Of a stretch of 64,000 nt of DNA, positions 1 through 8,121 are shown in pieces (within the stretch, counting starts at the first letter, position 1; the number at the start of each line of letters is the position of its first letter). Source of the stretch: Bacteroidota bacterium. GTDB lineage: Bacteria; Bacteroidota; Bacteroidia; Chitinophagales; Saprospiraceae. The DNA lies in contig JAAEZH010000001.1 of the NCBI GenBank assembly GCA_018222965.1, positions 93,880 through 157,879 of the forward strand, written 5' to 3'. Both the position numbers and the translations under genes were made by a program. The notes below the pieces were generated by a model that was given only the letters and a program-made list of their open reading frames with translations, did no database searches and was not told where the DNA came from.

Positions 1-481
1 CGCAGGTCCGAGACATATAGATTTTCATCCGAATAAAGACATCATGTATCTCGTCAATGAACTAAACGGAATTATTGATGTCTATAAAAAAGAAACAAAC
101 AGCCGGGTATGGCAACGGATACAGAGCATTCCGCTGACTACCGTAGACAAAGGACCAATGGCGGGTGCAGCTATTCATGTGCATCCAAATGGTCGCTTTT
201 TATACGCCAGCAACCGGGGTAATTACAACAGCATTAGCCAGTACAACATCGATTCAGAAACAGGCAAACTGGAAAAAACAGGAGAAATTGGCAGTGGTGG
301 GAAGACCCCCAGGAGTTTTGTAATTAGTCCGGACGGCAATTATCTGCTGGTAGCAAATCAGGATTCCGGATATATCCAGGTATTTGAAATTGCCCCGGAA
401 ACCGGAGCGCTGAATAAGGCCTATGAACCTTTTTGGACCCCCACGCCTGTTTGTTTGACATTTGTTCCGAACTACAAATAA
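1..481 (+). CDS. Lactonase-family beta-propeller protein (3' part)
   Basis: The frame is open from the first bases of the window, so the gene starts upstream and only about the last 160 residues are visible. Seen motifs are GPRHIDFHP, HVHPNGRFLYASNRG and a GGKTPRSFVISPDG-type blade, the repeating pattern of the seven-bladed propeller family that contains 6-phosphogluconolactonase (Pgl of E. coli) and many Bacteroidota lactonase_7 proteins of 350-400 residues. The protein ends at TAA 479-481. The family hydrolyses sugar lactones in some members, but many members are uncharacterised, so the substrate is not inferred here. The next gene begins 7 bp downstream on the same strand, suggesting co-transcription. 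Family call is firm; exact function is not. Confidence 0.85.
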   Translation, partial: AGPRHIDFHPNKDIMYLVNELNGIIDVYKKETNSRVWQRIQSIPLTTVDKGPMAGAAIHVHPNGRFLYASNRGNYNSISQYNIDSETGKLEKTGEIGSGGKTPRSFVISPDGNYLLVANQDSGYIQVFEIAPETGALNKAYEPFWTPTPVCLTFVPNYK

Positions 482-487
482 AAGGAG

Positions 488-1090
488 ATGAAATACTACA
501 TACTCATTCTGGCTGCGGGGCTGTTTTTTTCTGCCTGCCAGGGAACGCAGGAAAACGAAAAAAAACAAGAAGAAACACAAAAAGAAAGTCCGACAAAAGT
601 TCTCCAACCTATTAAAGCGCCTCCGGCATTTGTTGCTTACCGCAATGAAGGTCACGGTTTTGGAATGGCCTACCCGGCAAACTGGGAAGTTGAAGAGGGT
701 ACAGCAGGCACCGTTATATTGGTCAAATCCCCCCTATCGGGAACGGATGATCCGTTTCAGGAAAGTGTAAACGTAGTTGTTAATGATGTAGCCGAGCGGG
801 GCATTTCAAATCTGGATCAATTTGTTATGCGCTCCGAAAAAGACCTGGCTGAAAGCATCGAAAGTTTTATGATGGTCAAATCCGAGCGCATCATTTGGGC
901 TGGCCAGGAAACCCATGAATTTATTTTCAACGGCCATCTCAACGGGTTTCATCTGCGCTGGCAACAAAGGCTGGTATACATCGATGGAAAAGGCTATGTA
1001 ATTTCATACACAGCCCTTCAGGATACGTTTAACAAATATGCATCCATCCTAAACATGATCTTTGATTCCTTTGCCTTTGCACAGGAGTAG
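488..1090 (+). CDS. Lipoprotein of unknown function, 200 aa
   Basis: The N-terminus MKYYILILAAGLFFSAC is a short lipoprotein signal with lipobox FSAC, so the mature protein should be lipid-anchored at Cys17, followed by a Lys/Glu-rich linker (residues 19-35). The remaining 160 residues form a compact alpha/beta domain with the pattern HGFGMAYPANWEVEEG and a later SYTA stretch, which recalls PsbP/Mog1-like folds often annotated as uncharacterised lipoproteins; this is a resemblance from reading only. AAAGGAG abuts the ATG directly, too close for a normal Shine-Dalgarno, which is not unusual in Bacteroidota where such motifs are weakly used. It lies 7 bp after the lactonase-like gene. Confidence 0.75.
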   Translation: MKYYILILAAGLFFSACQGTQENEKKQEETQKESPTKVLQPIKAPPAFVAYRNEGHGFGMAYPANWEVEEGTAGTVILVKSPLSGTDDPFQESVNVVVNDVAERGISNLDQFVMRSEKDLAESIESFMMVKSERIIWAGQETHEFIFNGHLNGFHLRWQQRLVYIDGKGYVISYTALQDTFNKYASILNMIFDSFAFAQE

Positions 1091-1106
1091 TGCATTTAAA
1101 GCCTGA

Positions 1107-1277
1107 TCAGGATTTATTGCGGATGCTTTCAATCTCTTTGAGGATTTCTTCTGATTTGGCCATTAATCGGGCATAGCCTTTAATATCGCCACTTCGTTGT
1201 ACATCGCGAGCTTCCAATAGAATTTTTTCGTATTCTTTCTCGAGTTTTCGCGCCGGATCTTTTTTGAAAAAGCTGAA
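1107..1277 (-). CDS. Small Lacal_2735-family-like protein, about 56 aa
   Basis: A short, highly charged helical protein beginning MFSFFKKDPARKLEKEYEK. An ATG six codons upstream (1295) is in frame, but the family of small Bacteroidota proteins known as Lacal_2735 typically starts MFxFFKKD, so the start at 1277 is preferred. The rest is predicted almost wholly helical with alternating Lys/Glu, ending in IESIRNKS. No enzymatic motif is present and the role is unknown. It is transcribed against both neighbours, facing the lipoprotein gene with 16 bp between the stops. Confidence 0.65.
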   Translation of the reverse strand, partial: FSFFKKDPARKLEKEYEKILLEARDVQRSGDIKGYARLMAKSEEILKEIESIRNKS

Positions 1278-1348
1278 CATAAGTATTTTTTTCAACCTAA
1301 CAAGAGAATCCGAAATAGGTTTCAGCCAGCATAAAAATCAATAAACAC

Positions 1349-1870
1349 ATGACTAATAAATTGCCCCTCTTTTCCCTGACCCTACTGGTTGGATTGTGCC
1401 TTTCGGCAAATGTATTTGCTCAAAGTCCAAATTACCAGGAAGATTTATTGGCAAAATGGGCCAACACCAGCGCTTACATGCTGGAAATTGCAGAAGCCAT
1501 GCCCGCCGAAGACTACGAATACAAACCAACGGAGGACGTTATGAGTTTTCGGGAACAACTGGTACACCTCGCTAACAATGCAGCCTGGTTGAGCAGTGAT
1601 TACCTGGGAGAAGAGCGTCCGCCAAAAAAAGACCCCAAGACCAAAGAAGCCGTAATAAATTATCTAAAAACCATATTTACTCAGGCCGAACGAGCCATTC
1701 AGAATCTGGATATGGAGAGTCTGGATGCCGAAATATCCTTTTTTGCCGGCCCCATGAGTCGCCAGCGAATCCTGTTTTTACTCAACGATCACCTCACCCA
1801 CCATCGCGGACAACTGGTCATTTATCTGCGATTAAAAGGAATTCAGCCTCCCAAATACAGGGGATGGTAG
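1349..1870 (+). CDS. Exported DinB-family protein
   Basis: A signal peptide (residues about 1-25, ending in VFAQ) precedes a four-helix DinB/YfiT-type domain. The family binds a divalent metal through three histidines; here candidates are His53 in EQLVHLANNA and the pair in LTHHRGQLVIYLRLKG, the most characteristic part of the family. DinB proteins are thought to be thiol-dependent metalloenzymes, but substrates are mostly unknown. Export to the periplasm is common among Bacteroidota members. The length (173 aa) fits the family. It is separated from the RRM gene downstream by 172 bp that contain a likely promoter. Confidence 0.85.
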   Translation: MTNKLPLFSLTLLVGLCLSANVFAQSPNYQEDLLAKWANTSAYMLEIAEAMPAEDYEYKPTEDVMSFREQLVHLANNAAWLSSDYLGEERPPKKDPKTKEAVINYLKTIFTQAERAIQNLDMESLDAEISFFAGPMSRQRILFLLNDHLTHHRGQLVIYLRLKGIQPPKYRGW

Positions 1871-1928
1871 CTAAACCCCCATATATCAATAAGTTATATT
1901 TTTTGAAAAATCTTTATTTATTTTTCAA

Positions 1929-1964
1929 TTTGATAGAATCCTATAGTTATTAGACCTACCTTTG
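1929..1964 (+). promoter_or_regulatory. Candidate Bacteroidota-type promoter for the RRM gene
   Basis: TTTG at 1929-1932 and TACCTTTG at 1957-1964 match the -33 TTTG and -7 TAnnTTTG pattern of Bacteroidota housekeeping promoters; the 24-nt spacer is slightly longer than usual. Transcription from here would give a 5' leader of about 70 nt before the RRM start at 2043, which is in keeping with cold- or growth-regulated RNA-binding protein genes. Confidence 0.4.
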
Positions 1965-2042
1965 ATTCGTTGTTCGGATACAATGCCCGCTGGCAAAATG
2001 TCTTTTCAACTTGAATGATTTTTTTATTCTAGTATTTTTATA

Positions 2043-2354
2043 ATGAACATTTTTGTAGCAAAATTGAATTTCCGAACCGACGATGACCAACTTCTCGCAT
2101 TATTTGAGGAGTTTGGCGAGGTTGACTCTGCCAAAGTTATCGTAGATCGGGAAACAAGCCGTTCCAAGGGATTCGGCTTCGTTGAAATGCCTAATGACGA
2201 TGAAGCTAACGCTGCTATCGACGCTCTGAACGAAACAGAGTTTGATGAGCGTACCATCGTAGTTAAAAAAGCCCGCCCACGCGAAGATCGCGGAGGTGGT
2301 GGCGGCGGAGGCCGCGGCAATCGTGATAATTTTGAACGCCGTGATCGGTGGTAA
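2043..2354 (+). CDS. RNA-binding protein with one RRM domain and glycine-rich tail
   Basis: The 103-aa protein is a single RNA recognition motif. RNP2 is IFVAKL (residues 3-8) and RNP1 is RSKGFGFVEM (residues 40-49), both with the aromatic RNA-contacting residues. The tail is a short Arg/Gly-rich segment with seven consecutive glycines and closing RRDRW, as in the cyanobacterial Rbp and Bacteroidota RRM families, where some members are cold-induced or help shape mRNA. It is monocistronic: a likely promoter lies upstream and a strong intrinsic terminator follows 9 bp after the stop. Confidence 0.93.
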   Translation: MNIFVAKLNFRTDDDQLLALFEEFGEVDSAKVIVDRETSRSKGFGFVEMPNDDEANAAIDALNETEFDERTIVVKKARPREDRGGGGGGGRGNRDNFERRDRW

Positions 2355-2363
2355 AAATATCAT

Positions 2364-2394
2364 AAGGCGAAGCTATCCGGCTTCGCCTTTTTTA
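2364..2394 (+). terminator. Intrinsic terminator after the RRM gene
   Basis: AAGGCGAAGC (2364-2373) pairs perfectly with GCTTCGCCTT (2380-2389) around a 6-nt loop and is followed by a run of T. Confidence 0.9.
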
Positions 2395-2400
2395 TTTCCC

Positions 2401-2447
2401 CTCTATCCTCTATCCTCTATCCTCTATCCTCTATCCTCTATCCTCTA
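2401..2447. repeat. Heptanucleotide tandem repeat (CTCTATC)6
   Basis: Six perfect copies of CTCTATC followed by CTCTA, directly after the RRM terminator and 40 bp before the next start codon. The same heptamer is tandemly repeated at 54083-54127. Confidence 0.95.
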
Positions 2448-2487
2448 AATAACCCAATTTCTCTATCTTTCTCCTAAATGGAGATTT

Positions 2488-3450
2488 ATGATACGAGTAC
2501 TATTTTTTCTGGGAGTTTTCGCTTTCTCATTATTTTCCTGTTTACCGAATTCCAAGGCTCAAAACAAAATCGTTCAATTAGATCGCAATCCGATTGAGCT
2601 TATTCAACTTGCAGATACAGTAACCATTGGGGCAATGCCTATTGGATACACGGCCTTTTATCCCGACGGACCATTAAAAGGCGCCGTTGTTTTTTTTCAG
2701 GCTGATTGGGAGGGTAAGGAACCCATTGTAGCTGAAGCTAATAAAAGACAACTGGCAGTCATATATATTAGCAGTGGCAACAAACTGGAATTTTTTCTGG
2801 AAGAGGAAGAAATGCTTCGGTCAGAAGAAATTCTGATAAAAGCATTGGATAGTTTGAATCTGGATGAGTCCCGCCTTCTATTCGCCGGCATGTCACTTGC
2901 CGGTACCCGAGCCGTTCGAATGGCTGAATTTGCCAACACCTACGCCAGCAAATATCGAATTGTACCACGCGCTGTTGCTATTTGCGATTCCCCGCTGGAT
3001 ATGATCAGATTCTGGAAAAGTGCTGATAAAGCAGCCCGTACTCAATACAATGAGATCGGGGCAGCAGAAGGCTACTGGGTAAGTAAATACCTGAGTAATA
3101 ATTTGGGTGGCATACCTAAAGAAATTCCGCAGGAATACTGGCAGGTTTCTGCATACTGTCAGGATGCTCCCGGCTTCGGACAAGCCCAGTACTTTCCGAA
3201 AAGCACAGCAGTGCGCGCCTACACAGAGCCGGATGTATTGTGGTGGATGCAGGAACGGGGCAAAGATTACTACGATATGAATGCTATCGATGCGGCTGCT
3301 TTTATTAATTATCTCCAACTCCTGGACCACCAGGAAGCTCAACTAATTCTTACCGAAGAAAAAGGGATTCGCCAAGACGGAAGCAGACATCCGCACTCCT
3401 GGTCTATCGTAAACATCCCCGATTTGCTCGACTGGTTTGACCACCTGTAA
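2488..3450 (+). CDS. Exported alpha/beta-hydrolase-like protein
   Basis: The 320-aa protein starts with a hydrophobic signal (MIRVLFFLGVFAFSLFSC...); FSC could be a weak lipobox, while KAQN could be a signal peptidase I site, so lipidation is uncertain. The core reads as an alpha/beta hydrolase: GMSLAG (residues about 133-138) is a nucleophile elbow of the GxSxxG kind, DSPLDM may hold the acid, and HPHSW near the C-terminus may hold the catalytic His. This suggests a secreted esterase or peptidase, but no specific family was recognised and the substrate is unknown. It appears monocistronic, with the heptamer repeat in front and a SulP gene 113 bp behind. Confidence 0.6.
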   Translation: MIRVLFFLGVFAFSLFSCLPNSKAQNKIVQLDRNPIELIQLADTVTIGAMPIGYTAFYPDGPLKGAVVFFQADWEGKEPIVAEANKRQLAVIYISSGNKLEFFLEEEEMLRSEEILIKALDSLNLDESRLLFAGMSLAGTRAVRMAEFANTYASKYRIVPRAVAICDSPLDMIRFWKSADKAARTQYNEIGAAEGYWVSKYLSNNLGGIPKEIPQEYWQVSAYCQDAPGFGQAQYFPKSTAVRAYTEPDVLWWMQERGKDYYDMNAIDAAAFINYLQLLDHQEAQLILTEEKGIRQDGSRHPHSWSIVNIPDLLDWFDHL

Positions 3451-3563
3451 ATCAGCGAGTTATTTGACAGGATTTCAAGCGATTATACTTGAAAAAGCAA
3501 ACTTTTCTCGTATAAAATCTTTACATTGAAATATAAGAGCAAAACTTTTAAAACCTGTCTGAA

Positions 3564-5438
3564 ATGAGTAACCCAAACTCGCCCGGATTACTGAGTAATA
3601 TCCGGGGCGACTTCTTCGGTGGTTTAACCGCCGGAATTGTTGCCCTTCCCCTTGCCCTGGCTTTTGGTCTAAGCTCCGGCTTAGGTCCGGATGCCGGATT
3701 GTATGGTGCCATTTTCCTCGCCTTTTTTGCCGCCCTATTTGGCGGCACAAATACCCAAATTTCTGGTCCGACGGCTCCAATGACAGCAGTCAGTATGATT
3801 GTGATTGCCGGTATTGTTCAGGCCAATGGTGGAAACGTGAGTCAGGCTCTGCCTACCATACTCACGGTCTTCCTGATTGCCGGTTTGATTCTGGTTCTTT
3901 TGGGATTTACCGGTGTTGGAAAGTATATCAAATACATGCCCTATCCGGTGGTTTCGGGATTCATGACGGCCATTGGTGTGATCATTATTATTACCCAATT
4001 ACTCCCCATGATGGGGTATTATGCGGCTGATGATGAACCGCTTATTCAACAATATAAACCCCAGGCCGAAGAATTGCTGCTCGAAAAGATCCTTCGTCAG
4101 GAAGCCGGAGAAGGAATCCTCGTGTTGGAAGATTTTAGAGAAACCGTGAGACGGGCTGAAATGACTACGGAGGATGAAATTCGTCTCGAAGCAGAAGTCC
4201 TGGCTAAGAAAAGTGCGTCCGGAGTTGTGGGTGCTATAAAAACCTTGCCCAGAGCTTTTCAGAATATAAACTGGACAGAGTTTTGGCTGGCCCTAATCAC
4301 GATATTGATCATTTATGGATTTAAACGAATAACCACAACCATTCCCAGCACCCTGGTAGCCTTGCTAATTGTATCGGGAGCGGCATATTGGTTGCAAAGT
4401 ACAGGCAGTATTAGTTACCGCCCCATACCGGAAATTCCTTCCGGCTTTCCGGCCCTAAATCTGGAGATCATCACCGGATTTAGTTTTGGCAACATTTCGC
4501 CTTATTTGTTTCCCGCATTTACGCTCGCTCTTTTGGGAGCTATTGACTCCCTGCTTACCTCCGTTGTTGCCGACAATATGACCAAAACGCGACACGACCC
4601 CAATAAAGAGTTGATAGGTCAGGGAATTGGCAACTCAATTGCGGCCTTTTTTGGAGGTATTCCGGGTGCCGGAGCAACCATTCGTACAGTTGTAAACATC
4701 AACGCTGGCGGAAAAACCCGTCTTTCCGGTATGATTGCCGGTTTGATCCTGCTTGCCATCTTACTCGTTCTTGGGCCTATTGCTTCTCAAATCCCGGCAG
4801 CTGTTTTGGCCGGTATTTTGATTACCGTAGGTATAGGCGTAATGGACTATAAAGGATTAAAAGCCTTGCCAACTATGCCAAAATCCGAAGTGGCGATCCT
4901 GTTGGTTGTGATGATCCTTGCTGTAGTTTGGAACCTGGTTTATGCTGTGGGGATCGGACTGGTCATCGCCTCTCTCGTATTCATGAAAAAAATGGGTGAT
5001 TTGAACACTTTCCGGGGAAGTGTACAGAAGCTGCGGGAAGTAGACCGGTTTAAGCAGCTGTGGCCGGATGAAAAAAAGTTCCCGGAAAATCTCAAAGAAG
5101 AGGTCTTTCTCAAGCACCTTGATGGTCCGTTGTTTTTCGGATATACAACCGACTTTCTAAAGCTCTCTCGGGAAATTCCCCTTACAGCCTCTCACGTCAT
5201 CATTCGAATGGATCGGGTTCCTTATATGGATCAATCGGGTCTGTTTGCCATGGAAGACGTGCTCACAGAATTAAGAGATAAGAATATAACGATTTTGGTA
5301 GTCGGACTTAAGCAACAACCCAGGGTTCGGTTGGAAGCCATTGATATCATTCCGGAACTGTTAAAGGAGGACCACATCTTTGAAGAGTTTGGCGATTGCC
5401 TCAGCTTTATCAAGGCAAATGTTGTTGACAGGTACTGA
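3564..5438 (+). CDS. SulP-family anion permease with STAS domain
   Basis: A 624-aa inner-membrane transporter. Residues about 15-480 carry the SulP membrane core, with GGLTAGIVALPLALAFG in the first helices and FGGTNTQISGPTAPM in the conserved TM3 region. Residues about 505-620 form a cytoplasmic STAS domain with the conserved DQSG turn (YMDQSGLFAMED). Between about residues 150 and 230 there is a long acidic, helical insertion (EELLLEKILRQEAGEG...) that splits two membrane segments and is not part of the minimal SulP core. SulP proteins move sulfate, bicarbonate or other anions, often with Na+ or H+; nothing local fixes the substrate. The gene runs tail-to-tail into the next one with no spacer. 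Confidence 0.93.
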   Translation: MSNPNSPGLLSNIRGDFFGGLTAGIVALPLALAFGLSSGLGPDAGLYGAIFLAFFAALFGGTNTQISGPTAPMTAVSMIVIAGIVQANGGNVSQALPTILTVFLIAGLILVLLGFTGVGKYIKYMPYPVVSGFMTAIGVIIIITQLLPMMGYYAADDEPLIQQYKPQAEELLLEKILRQEAGEGILVLEDFRETVRRAEMTTEDEIRLEAEVLAKKSASGVVGAIKTLPRAFQNINWTEFWLALITILIIYGFKRITTTIPSTLVALLIVSGAAYWLQSTGSISYRPIPEIPSGFPALNLEIITGFSFGNISPYLFPAFTLALLGAIDSLLTSVVADNMTKTRHDPNKELIGQGIGNSIAAFFGGIPGAGATIRTVVNINAGGKTRLSGMIAGLILLAILLVLGPIASQIPAAVLAGILITVGIGVMDYKGLKALPTMPKSEVAILLVVMILAVVWNLVYAVGIGLVIASLVFMKKMGDLNTFRGSVQKLREVDRFKQLWPDEKKFPENLKEEVFLKHLDGPLFFGYTTDFLKLSREIPLTASHVIIRMDRVPYMDQSGLFAMEDVLTELRDKNITILVVGLKQQPRVRLEAIDIIPELLKEDHIFEEFGDCLSFIKANVVDRY

Positions 5439-6404
5439 TTAACCCACCTGCAAAACGATCTTACCAAACTGAGCGCCTTCGGCCATACGGTCGAAGGCCT
5501 TTTCGCCTTCCGACAAGGGAAAGACCTTATCTACAATAGGATAAATTTTGCGTTCTCTGACAAAGGTGAGCATATTTGCGAATTCCCGGGGAGAGCCCAT
5601 GCTGGTACCCAAAATGGATAGCTGACGCCAGAAAATTAGTTGCGGACTGACATTCGGGATTTTCCCCAGAGAGCCCCCATAAGTAACAATCCTTGCGCCG
5701 GGACGGGTGAGTTTGATCAAACTGGTGAAGCCCGGTCCGCCGGCACTGTCGATGATCAGATTAAAACCACCGGCCATTTCTTTCAATTGCTGTGGCCAAT
5801 CCTCGGCTTTGTAATTGACTCCCCCGGCCGCGCCCATTCCGACAGCCCGTTGGATTTTCTCTTCAGAGCCTGAAGTGACATAAACGCTGGCTCCCATAGC
5901 ATGGGCAAACTGAAAAGCCTGTAGCGCTACTCCCCCGCCAATCCCGGTAATCAAAACCTTATCTGTTTCCTGGATTTTTCCCCGACTAAACACGGCCCTG
6001 TAGGCTGTAAGTCCGGCAAGTGGCAAAGCGGCCGCTTCTTCAAAAGACAAATGAGGAGGTTTGTCAAATATTTGATCTTCTTGTATTATCAGCCTTTCGG
6101 CGAATCCGCCATAGGTCGGCATGCCGAGTATGTGAAAGTCCTTATCCGGAAATTCGGCGGAAGCCCCCCAGCCTATACCCGGATTCACAACCACTTCTCT
6201 CCCATCGAGCAACCCCGCCACATCAGACCCCATGATTGCCGGAAACTGGATACCGGGATATTTTCCTTTGGTAATCCAGACATCCCGGTGGTTGAGTGCG
6301 GCAGCTTTGACCTCCACCTCCACTTCACCACTTTTGGCTGCAGGAAGTTTAAAGTCTTCATAAGTTAGCGGTGCATCGGCAGATTTTAAAAGAAGGGCTT
6401 TCAT
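5439..6404 (-). CDS. Zinc-free medium-chain oxidoreductase (quinone-oxidoreductase-like)
   Basis: The 321-aa protein has the GroES-like N-terminal fold (residues about 1-115, NHRDVWITKGKYPG and PAIMGSDVAG) and a Rossmann domain with GIGGGVALQAFQFA (about 150-165), the NADPH-binding glycine motif. The structural and catalytic cysteine ligands of zinc alcohol dehydrogenases are absent, placing it with quinone oxidoreductase or YhdH-like reductases. It would reduce a quinone or enone with NADPH in the cytoplasm; the substrate is unknown. Its stop lies back to back with the SulP stop, so the two messages must read into each other. Confidence 0.85.
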   Translation of the reverse strand: MKALLLKSADAPLTYEDFKLPAAKSGEVEVEVKAAALNHRDVWITKGKYPGIQFPAIMGSDVAGLLDGREVVVNPGIGWGASAEFPDKDFHILGMPTYGGFAERLIIQEDQIFDKPPHLSFEEAAALPLAGLTAYRAVFSRGKIQETDKVLITGIGGGVALQAFQFAHAMGASVYVTSGSEEKIQRAVGMGAAGGVNYKAEDWPQQLKEMAGGFNLIIDSAGGPGFTSLIKLTRPGARIVTYGGSLGKIPNVSPQLIFWRQLSILGTSMGSPREFANMLTFVRERKIYPIVDKVFPLSEGEKAFDRMAEGAQFGKIVLQVG

Positions 6405-6583
6405 AGTTGGATGGTTGTTCTTGGCTAATCTAATATATAGTGTGCAATAAACCCAAAAATCCAGGCGATGGTTCGTGGTGTTCCGTTGGACTACCCGGCT
6501 AAAGCGGGCAGGGATGAGAACCCGCCTGCGTTCTGGCGAACTTCGGCGGAAGGTTGAGGTTTCATTGACCTTGTTGCGTTAAA

Positions 6584-6670
6584 CGTTGAACGGGGATCGT
6601 TTAGCGGGATGTTTCTATCCAGAGAATAACGGTTTTTCCGATACACGCTCAACGATTTTCATTTAATTAA
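6584..6670. repeat. Intergenic GTTTAGCG-family repeat, copy A
   Basis: This stretch shares an ordered set of words with 10965-11040: GATCGTTTAGCG, then TTTCTATCC, then CGGTnTTTCCGATAnACGCT, followed in both loci by TTAATTAAAAATTAA. It lies in the 297-bp gap between the oxidoreductase start and the msrA stop, where no gene was seen. Confidence 0.6.
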
Positions 6671-6701
6671 AAATTAAGAACTAAAAATTAAAACCTAAAA
6701 A

Positions 6702-7235
6702 CTACCCTTTCAGTTTATCTGCAAACTTTTTCCGGACTTTTGAAACCTTTGGGGTAATCACGAAGCTGCAATAAGGATTGCGCATACCTACATTGGCATA
6801 ATAACTATGGTGCTCGGCTTCCGCCGGATAGAAGACTTCGAGGGGGCTTAATTCGGTGACAATGGGATCATCCCATATCTGAGATGCCACATTCTTGATG
6901 GATGCTTCGGCTTCTGCCTTTTGCTGATCATCGTGGTAGAAAATAACGGAGCGGTATTGCGGTCCCCGATCGTTTCCCTGTCTGTCGGGCGTAGTGGGAT
7001 CGTGGGAAGCCCAGAATATTTCCAGCAATTCGGAAAAGGCAATCTGCTCGGGGTCGTACTCAATTTGAATAACCTCTGCATGTCGGGTCTGACCGCTGCA
7101 AACAGCTCGGTAATTGGCTGTTTCGGGGCTGCCTCCGGCATAACCGGGTTTTACGTCATGCACGCCTTGTATTAGTTCGAATACGGCTTCGGTGCACCAG
7201 AAGCAACCGCCGCCGAGGGTAGCAAGCTTTGTCAT
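6702..7235 (-). CDS. msrA: Peptide-methionine (S)-S-oxide reductase MsrA
   Basis: The 177-aa protein opens with GGCFWCTEAVFELIQGV; GGCFWC carries the catalytic cysteine of MsrA. Further family signatures are the GYAGG turn, the YDP segment and the QGNDRGPQYRS motif around the substrate pocket. It repairs methionine-S-sulfoxide in proteins using thioredoxin. There is no signal peptide, so it acts in the cytoplasm, and the length is that of a stand-alone MsrA without an MsrB fusion. It is the last gene of a run mqnE-mqnA-msrA with gaps of about 50 bp, so it may be co-transcribed with menaquinone genes. Confidence 0.96.
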   Translation of the reverse strand: MTKLATLGGGCFWCTEAVFELIQGVHDVKPGYAGGSPETANYRAVCSGQTRHAEVIQIEYDPEQIAFSELLEIFWASHDPTTPDRQGNDRGPQYRSVIFYHDDQQKAEAEASIKNVASQIWDDPIVTELSPLEVFYPAEAEHHSYYANVGMRNPYCSFVITPKVSKVRKKFADKLKG

Positions 7236-7290
7236 AATGTCAAATGGGTTTATCCTGTTCCGAATAGAACCTTTGGGAAGGGCATAAAGT

Positions 7291-8070
7291 TTAACCCGGC
7301 AAACTCACCGCCAGACTCTGCTGTAATTGCGGCTGAAGATTTTCCAAAAAGAGTTTCAAGCCTCGCTTTTTGGCATCGTCCAGTTCGTAGCTGATATTTT
7401 GGGTGAAGTATTTTTCCAGATCAAAACCCGGTCTTGGGGCGGGTAGCAACAGGAGGAGTTGCGGGATGTGTTCCAGTCCGGCACGCAGGGCTTTATTGAA
7501 TTTGCGAATAAAGGATTCCGGAATGGGTTTGTTGCTCACCCAGGCGGCAAAAACAAATGGTAAACCGGTATGATTCCACCAGGCTTCTCCAAGGTCGTAA
7601 TTGTAGTCAAATTTATTCTCCAGTTCGATTACGCGATCACCGATTACCAGTCCGCCCGTCGTCCCTCCAATCTCGTTTTCAAAACCGGGTTTGGCAGGAA
7701 CGAGTATTGGATTTAATTTCCAGTATTTCTTCAGGAGAATCTGCACCAATTCGACGGAAGTCCGGGATTGATAATCCAGATAAATGTGCGTCATCTCCTC
7801 GATGGGAACATCCCCCAAAACCGAAACAGTTCGCACATCACCCACCGCGCCAATACAATAATCGGAGATGAGTCGCGGACTGCTAAGGCCGGGCAGCGCA
7901 GCTACCGGGATCAAGCCCAGATCTACCTCGCCGGAAGCCAGTTTGGCCGCACATACACTGGGAATATCCAGTTGCAGATCGATTTGATCCCGCAACTCGC
8001 TGTGCAACAAACCATATAAAAACGGCTTGGTATTGAGATAACTTACTGCTGTGATTCGCAATTTTGACAT
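7291..8070 (-). CDS. mqnA: Chorismate dehydratase MqnA
   Basis: The N-terminus LRITAVSYLNTKPFLYGL is the signature of MqnA/MqnD-type proteins, and the 259-aa periplasmic-binding-protein-like fold is full length. MqnA removes water from chorismate to give 3-[(1-carboxyvinyl)oxy]benzoate, the first step of the futalosine route to menaquinone. The next enzyme of the route, MqnE, is encoded 51 bp upstream on the same strand, which makes the MqnA rather than MqnD assignment secure. Later-pathway genes mqnB, mqnC and mqnD are not in the window. Confidence 0.93.
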   Translation of the reverse strand: MSKLRITAVSYLNTKPFLYGLLHSELRDQIDLQLDIPSVCAAKLASGEVDLGLIPVAALPGLSSPRLISDYCIGAVGDVRTVSVLGDVPIEEMTHIYLDYQSRTSVELVQILLKKYWKLNPILVPAKPGFENEIGGTTGGLVIGDRVIELENKFDYNYDLGEAWWNHTGLPFVFAAWVSNKPIPESFIRKFNKALRAGLEHIPQLLLLLPAPRPGFDLEKYFTQNISYELDDAKKRGLKLFLENLQPQLQQSLAVSLPG

Positions 8071-8121
8071 ATACAGGAATACTCCTTTTTTATGTTGGCT
8101 TATTTAGCCTGACTTCCATTC

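Noticed and set aside
2401..2447. CRISPR-like or regulatory array at the heptamer
   Set aside because: Contiguous 7-bp units with no spacers; a microsatellite.
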